From Myxococcales bacterium (lineage in GTDB: Bacteria; Myxococcota; Myxococcia; Myxococcales; JAJYLH01), in assembly GCA_021787845.1 (NCBI GenBank), contig JAJYLH010000001.1, positions 302,736-366,735 on the forward strand: DNA of 64,000 nucleotides, in the 5' to 3' direction. This document shows positions 59,922-64,000 of this stretch, piece by piece (positions within the stretch are counted from its first letter, which is position 1; every line of letters starts with the position of its first letter). Position numbers and translations under genes: made by a program. The notes under the pieces are model-generated. The model made no database searches. It was not told the origin of the DNA and was given only the letters and a program-made list of their open reading frames with translations.

Positions 59922-61616
59922 TCAGGCGGCGGTGGCGGACGCGTCCTCGCGCAGGCGCACCAGGCGGTAGACCCGCACCTGTTGCTCGCGTCCCTTCACC
60001 TTGACCGCGCCCAAGGGCTCGACCTCCACCTGCGCTTCCACCTGGCGATAGAGGTCCTCCGACACCACGACGTCGGTGTGCAGCTCCTTGGTCGCGCTCT
60101 CCAGCCGGGAGGCGACGTTCACGGTGTCGCCGATGACCGTGTATTCCATCCGCATCTCGTGCCCCATGTTCCCGGCGACCACCATCCCGGAATGCAGGCC
60201 GATGCCGCTCTTGATCTCCGGGAGCCCTTGCGCCCGGAAGCCCTCGTTGATCCGCCGCAGCCGCTCCCGCATGCCCAGCGCCGCGCGCACCGCGTGCAGC
60301 GGGTCGAGCGGGCTCGGGACCGGGGGACCGAAGACGGCCATGATTGCGTCGCCCATGAACTTGTCGACGACGCCGTCGTTCTGCAGCACGCTCTCCACCA
60401 TCCCGGAGAAGTAGACGTTCAAGAAGTCGAGGAGCGCCTTGGGCTCCATCCTCTCGCTGATGGTGGTGAACGCGCGGATGTCGCTGAAGAGCACGGTCGC
60501 GGGCACGAGCTCGCCGCCGAGCTCGACCTCGCCCTTCATCAGGTGCTCGGCGACCTGCCGGGTGACGTAGCGCCCGAACGTGTCCTTGATGCGGTCGCGT
60601 TCCTTGAGCCCCTGCACCATCGCGTTGAAGTCGGCGGAGAGGCGGCCGAGCTCGTCCTTGGATTTCGGGAGCGCAACCGTCATGTAGCTGCCCTGCCGGA
60701 CAGCATCGCTCGCGCGCGACAGTTCCCGGACCGACCGGCCGATGCGTCCGGCGTAGGCGAGGGCGAGCGCGACCACCAGCGCCAGCACCGCGCCGACGAG
60801 CCCCACCGCTTGGGCGAGGTCCGCGCGCGCGTCGGCGACGAGCGCGGTGACGTCGCGGGACGCGGTGACTTCCACGTCTTCGCCAGCGCTCTCGAGCGCG
60901 ACCGGGTGGAAGGTCTTGGTGGCGAAGAGCTGCCCTGCTGACCGGCGCAGAACGACCCCGAAGTCGTCGTCGCGCAACGCGGGGTCGGGGTCGTCCGGGC
61001 AGGCGGCGATGCGCTGCCCGTTCAGCCATAGCGCCATGTGGGTGCCGCTGCGCCGCTCGAAGTAGTCCATCAAGTGCGTGCTCACCGGCGTCAGGAGCGC
61101 CAGGGAGCCGGCGGCGCTCCCGTTCTGCAGGACCGGAATCGCGGTCACCAGCGCGTAGGCGGACCCGTCGGCGCCCGGCAGGGCGATGAGTCCGGTGACC
61201 GGCCGCGCAGAGACGAGCGCTGGCAATGGCGTCCCTTCCGCGGTGGCGAGGGGGTGCCGGACCTTCGCGCCGTCCGCCTCGGCGACCACGGCTCCGGTGC
61301 GGTCGGCCGCGAGGGCGATGCGGTACTGGTAAGCGCTGACGAGGAGCTTGACCGCTGCCGAGACCTTCGCGTGGTCGCGGGTGGCGAGCGCCTGCGAGAA
61401 CCCGGTCGCCTGCGCGACGAGCTCGAGCGCGAGCTGCCCCGCGCGCTCGTCCTGCTCGAGCTGGGCGTCGAACTGTTGGTTCGAGTCGTCGACCTTCTGC
61501 TCCGCCTGGTCCAGGAGCTCGTCGCGCGTCTCGTAGGCCTGCAGGATCACTCCGGCGAGGGTCGGCACGAGGCACGCGAGAACCAGGAGCACGAGCTTCG
61601 CGCGCACGGTTCGCAT
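59922..61616 (-). CDS. membrane adenylate/guanylate cyclase
   Basis: A 564-residue class III cyclase. One N-terminal membrane helix (LVLLVLACLVPTLAGVIL) is followed by a periplasmic sensor domain (about 30-280, dCache-like). A second helix (VGLVGAVLALVVALALAYAG), a HAMP domain and the catalytic domain follow, with metal Asp in VLFSDIRAFTTI and DAIMAVFG and MEYTVIGDTVNVASRLE. The purine-selecting residue is not assigned, so ATP or GTP remains open. ATG 61616. It is convergent with the tRNA. Confidence 0.92.
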   Translation of the reverse strand: MRTVRAKLVLLVLACLVPTLAGVILQAYETRDELLDQAEQKVDDSNQQFDAQLEQDERAGQLALELVAQATGFSQALATRDHAKVSAAVKLLVSAYQYRIALAADRTGAVVAEADGAKVRHPLATAEGTPLPALVSARPVTGLIALPGADGSAYALVTAIPVLQNGSAAGSLALLTPVSTHLMDYFERRSGTHMALWLNGQRIAACPDDPDPALRDDDFGVVLRRSAGQLFATKTFHPVALESAGEDVEVTASRDVTALVADARADLAQAVGLVGAVLALVVALALAYAGRIGRSVRELSRASDAVRQGSYMTVALPKSKDELGRLSADFNAMVQGLKERDRIKDTFGRYVTRQVAEHLMKGEVELGGELVPATVLFSDIRAFTTISERMEPKALLDFLNVYFSGMVESVLQNDGVVDKFMGDAIMAVFGPPVPSPLDPLHAVRAALGMRERLRRINEGFRAQGLPEIKSGIGLHSGMVVAGNMGHEMRMEYTVIGDTVNVASRLESATKELHTDVVVSEDLYRQVEAQVEVEPLGAVKVKGREQQVRVYRLVRLREDASATAA

Positions 61617-61820
61617 GGTGTCTCGAGACGCTAGCAAAGCCCCGGTGCGTTCCGAAAGGCGGGCTGGGTGGCGCCCGTCGCCTGAGCCCGTCGTGCAACA
61701 CGACAGGGACTGGCCACATTAGCCGTGTACCCGTCGTCGAGTCGTCTCGCCGGCCGATTGCCGGGGGGCCGGGCGGGTTTTTCCGAGGCGGGCTCTCTCA
61801 AGGCGCCCGCGGGAGGCGAC

Positions 61821-62564
61821 ATGCGGAGCTGGATGGCGTTGGGCGCGGTGCTGCTCCTCGCGGGGACGGCGCGCGCGACCTCGTTCGACCCGGCGCGGTG
61901 CCGGCCGGGGGAGAGCCTGGCCCATTGCAAGGCGCGGCTCGGGGTGAGCGAAGACACCAGCAGCGAATCCGGAGGGCTGAACGGCGCGGCAAAGACGAGC
62001 AAGCACGCGGTCACCGGTACGGCGCGAGCGGCCGAGCGGCAGGCCAAGAGCGCCGGCGGAGCGATCGGCGGGGCGGCGGCGTCGTTCAGCGAAGGGATGG
62101 GGGAGCTGCCGACCGGACCGGTCTCGAACACCGCGACCATCGACGCGGCGGGTCTCTTCGACGGCAACGGCATCAACGTCCAGTTCGTGCATTCGATCAG
62201 CCGGAAGATCTCCGGCGTCCTCGGCGCGAACTACTCGCGAGCGCGAGCGATCAGCGGATCGATCACCGCGCTGGGCGCGGAGGTGGGCATCGACTACTTC
62301 CTCATCGGCCAGTACAACGAGGGGCTGCGGCTGGGCGCTCGGGGGGTCGGCTCCATCGGCTGGGACGGCACCGGCAACTCGGCGGGGTTTGGCGATGTCG
62401 GCGTCGGTCCGGAGCTCGGCTACAACTACATCGCGAGCAACGGGATGACCGCCGGGGTCGCGGCGGGGGTCGACTTCCGCCTCGGCGCGCGGCTCGGGGG
62501 GAACACCACCGGTGAAGCCGACGTGCACCCCTACGGGAAGGTGAACCTCGGCTACTCCTGGTGA
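61821..62564 (+). CDS. outer-membrane beta-barrel protein
   Basis: A 247-residue exported protein with signal SWMALGAVLLLAGTARA-T. The first Cys pair is RCRPGESLAHC, followed by a Gly/Ala/Ser-rich segment. From about residue 115, alternating strands (INVQFVHSISRKISGVLGANYS, LRLGARGVGSIGWDGTG, MTAGVAAGVDFRLGARLG) end in VNLGYSW with a terminal aromatic, a sign of an OmpA/OMP barrel. ATG 61821 has GGGAGGCGAC. The function is unknown. Confidence 0.82.
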   Translation: MRSWMALGAVLLLAGTARATSFDPARCRPGESLAHCKARLGVSEDTSSESGGLNGAAKTSKHAVTGTARAAERQAKSAGGAIGGAAASFSEGMGELPTGPVSNTATIDAAGLFDGNGINVQFVHSISRKISGVLGANYSRARAISGSITALGAEVGIDYFLIGQYNEGLRLGARGVGSIGWDGTGNSAGFGDVGVGPELGYNYIASNGMTAGVAAGVDFRLGARLGGNTTGEADVHPYGKVNLGYSW

Positions 62565-62926
62565 GGCGAGCGGTTGCGGCGCTGCCTTACGGGGGCCCTC
62601 CAGAGGACCGGAGGGCCTCCGGCGCGCGAGAGTGGTTGCGTCGGCCGAGCCAGCCGCGAGGGGGGAGCGCCTTGTTTCGCGGTCGGACCGATCGGTCGGA
62701 TCGGAAGTCCGCGTGCTCGTCCTCTGCTTCCCACCACGGTCCTGTCGAGAATCGGTGCGGCGGGCGGCAGGGCTGCGCGGCTCGACGCCTCCGGGGCCCC
62801 GCGGACGAGTGGGGGCCATTCGGCGCCAGGCGCGAATCCGCTTGAGTTCCCGCGCGGATGTGGCAGGGTGCGGCCTTCTTTTCGGGAGAGGCGTTCGGTT
62901 CGCCGCTCTCCCGAAGCGAGGAGTCC
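62565..62926. other. intergenic region with family 2 repeat
   Basis: These 362 bases contain a CGATCGGTC-type copy (62680-62705) and no convincing gene. CGAGGAG before 62927 is the ribosome-binding site of the aminopeptidase. Confidence 0.5.
62680..62705. repeat. CGATCGGTC-type repeat, family 2, copy 3
   Basis: CGGTCGGACCGATCGGTCGG followed by ATCGG: the same palindromic unit as at 32551 and 55636, but here between two genes on the same strand. Confidence 0.7.
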
Positions 62927-64000
62927 ATGGGCGACAAGAACTTCCGCCTCCCGACCTGGGTGCGTCCGGAGCGCTACGACTTCACGGTGGTTCCCGACCT
63001 GGCCGCCAAGACCTTCCGCGCGGAAGGCACCATCGTGCTCGTCCTCGACCGCCCGGCAGGAGCGGTCACGATGCACGGCGTCCACCTCGAAATCTTGTGG
63101 GCGCGCGTCGACGAGGCGAACGACGCGACGGTGACGAGCGACGCGGAGAGCCAGACGCTTTCGTTCGCGTTCGCGCGCGAGCTGTCCGCCGGCCGGCACG
63201 ACCTCGCGGTCGAGTACACCGGCAAGCTGCACGACGACCTGCGCGGGTTCTATCTCGCGGGCGGCGTCGGGGTGACGCAGTTCGAAGCGGCGGACGCGCG
63301 GCGGGTGTTCCCCTGTTTCGACGAGCCGTCGTTCAAGGCGGTGTGGGCGCTCGCGCTCGAGGGCGACGAGCAGCTCGCGATGATCTCCAATGGCGAGATC
63401 GAATCGGTCGAGCCGCTCGAGGGCGGGAAGAAGCGGGTGCTCTTCCGCGAGACGCCGAAGATGAGCTCCTACCTGGTGGCGCTGGTGATGGGCGACCTCG
63501 CCGCCAGCCAGTCGCGGATCAACCGGTGGATCTCGATTCGCACCTGGGCGGTACGGCAAAAGGTCGGCTTGACCGCTTTCGCTCAGGAGTGCGCCGCGAA
63601 CGCGCTCGAGCGGCTGGAGGACTACTTCGACCGCAAGTACGCGTTCGGCAAGCTGGACCAGGTCGGCATCCCCGACTTCGAAGCGGGCGCGATGGAGAAC
63701 GCGGGCTGCATCACCTTCCGCGAGGTGGCGCTCCTGCTCGACGAAAAGACCGCGCCGCTGTCGATGCAGAAGCGCGTCGCCGAGGTGGTCACCCACGAGC
63801 TGTCGCACCAGTGGTTCGGGAACCTCGTCACCATGAAGTGGTGGGACGACCTCTGGCTGAACGAGGCCTTCGCGACCTGGATGTCCTACAAAATCGTCGA
63901 CGACTGGAAGCCCGAATGGCGGATGTGGGACGACTTCGAGCTGGGCAAGGCGAGCGCGCTCTACCTCGACTCGCTCGCCTCGACGCACCCCATTCGCGCC
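62927..64000 (+). CDS. pepN: M1-family aminopeptidase, 3' truncated by window end
   Basis: The first 358 codons of an aminopeptidase N-like enzyme; the rest is outside the window. LPTWVRPERYDFTVVPDL begins the beta domain, RRVFPCFDEPSFKA is conserved, GAMENAG is the substrate loop, HELSHQWFGNLV the zinc HExxH, and WLNEAFATWM supplies the third ligand. ATG 62927 follows CGAGGAG. The symbol is by family similarity. Confidence 0.92.
   Translation, partial: MGDKNFRLPTWVRPERYDFTVVPDLAAKTFRAEGTIVLVLDRPAGAVTMHGVHLEILWARVDEANDATVTSDAESQTLSFAFARELSAGRHDLAVEYTGKLHDDLRGFYLAGGVGVTQFEAADARRVFPCFDEPSFKAVWALALEGDEQLAMISNGEIESVEPLEGGKKRVLFRETPKMSSYLVALVMGDLAASQSRINRWISIRTWAVRQKVGLTAFAQECAANALERLEDYFDRKYAFGKLDQVGIPDFEAGAMENAGCITFREVALLLDEKTAPLSMQKRVAEVVTHELSHQWFGNLVTMKWWDDLWLNEAFATWMSYKIVDDWKPEWRMWDDFELGKASALYLDSLASTHPIRA

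Overview
The window is about 64 kb of very GC-rich, gene-dense bacterial chromosome. It carries about 62 protein genes, one tRNA and several families of small intergenic repeats. Several features suggest a myxobacterium or relative (Myxococcota, former Deltaproteobacteria), probably a poorly sampled lineage: strong G/C bias at third codon positions, a Pkn-type Ser/Thr kinase, many lipoproteins (some Cys-rich or kelch-like), a PEGA-domain protein, FecR and LPP20-like envelope proteins, a two-CW protein and a globin-sensor stressosome. The taxonomic call is an inference from gene content only. Many very long open frames lie antisense to real genes, as expected at this GC content, and were left out.

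Layout. 0.3-2 kb: PfkB kinase and metallophosphoesterase. 2-6.2 kb: metallo-beta-lactamase-fold protein, an unrecognised secreted protein and a large lipoprotein. 6.5-9.9 kb: LolD/MacB-like ABC pair and an M16 protease. 10.2-15.3 kb: hybrid response-regulator/histidine kinase, NADP isocitrate dehydrogenase and a RimK-like ATP-grasp ligase. 15.4-17.1 kb: three consecutive KGG-repeat genes. 17.2-22.1 kb: murA, then prmC-prfA, then a Ser/Thr kinase. 22.3-25.8 kb: a two-CW protein facing a compact redox cluster (ArsR-type regulator, thioredoxin-like/glutaredoxin fusion, stand-alone GroES, atypical thioredoxin, thioredoxin-reductase-like flavoprotein). 25.8-30 kb: SDR epimerase, PlsC acyltransferase, a pair of small coiled-coil proteins and a TPR/lipoprotein pair. 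30-32.5 kb: DUF177 protein, rpmF, fabD and a Cys-rich lipoprotein. 32.6-44.5 kb: envelope-rich block (M1-like protease, PEGA, two large lipoproteins, AmpG-like MFS, winged-helix YcaQ-like protein, LPP20-like and FecR-like proteins). 44.5-47.8 kb: coaD, Ku plus LigD-type polymerase, and a START-like protein. 48-50.4 kb: enoyl-CoA hydratase, biotin carrier and biotin carboxylase. 51.6-55.6 kb: histidine kinase with an RsbU-like N-terminus, then globin-RsbR, RsbS, RsbT and an RsbX-like phosphatase. 55.6-59.6 kb: rimP, a lipoprotein, purM-purN and a degenerate FAD-type protein. 59.7-64 kb: tRNA-Phe, adenylate cyclase, outer-membrane protein and a truncated M1 aminopeptidase running off the end.

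The two most interesting systems are: (1) the self-contained redox/chaperone cluster at 22.9-25.8 kb, with a consensus-like promoter bracketed by direct repeats, a CX6C thioredoxin, a TrxB-like enzyme lacking the usual NADPH motif, and a GroES without GroEL; and (2) the stressosome at 51.6-55.6 kb, whose apparent output protein is a histidine kinase carrying an RsbU-type, RsbT-docking-like domain in place of the PP2C phosphatase and sigma factor known from Bacillus. Two dispersed palindromic repeat families sit between genes, and one of them has become the C-terminal coding sequence of RimP.
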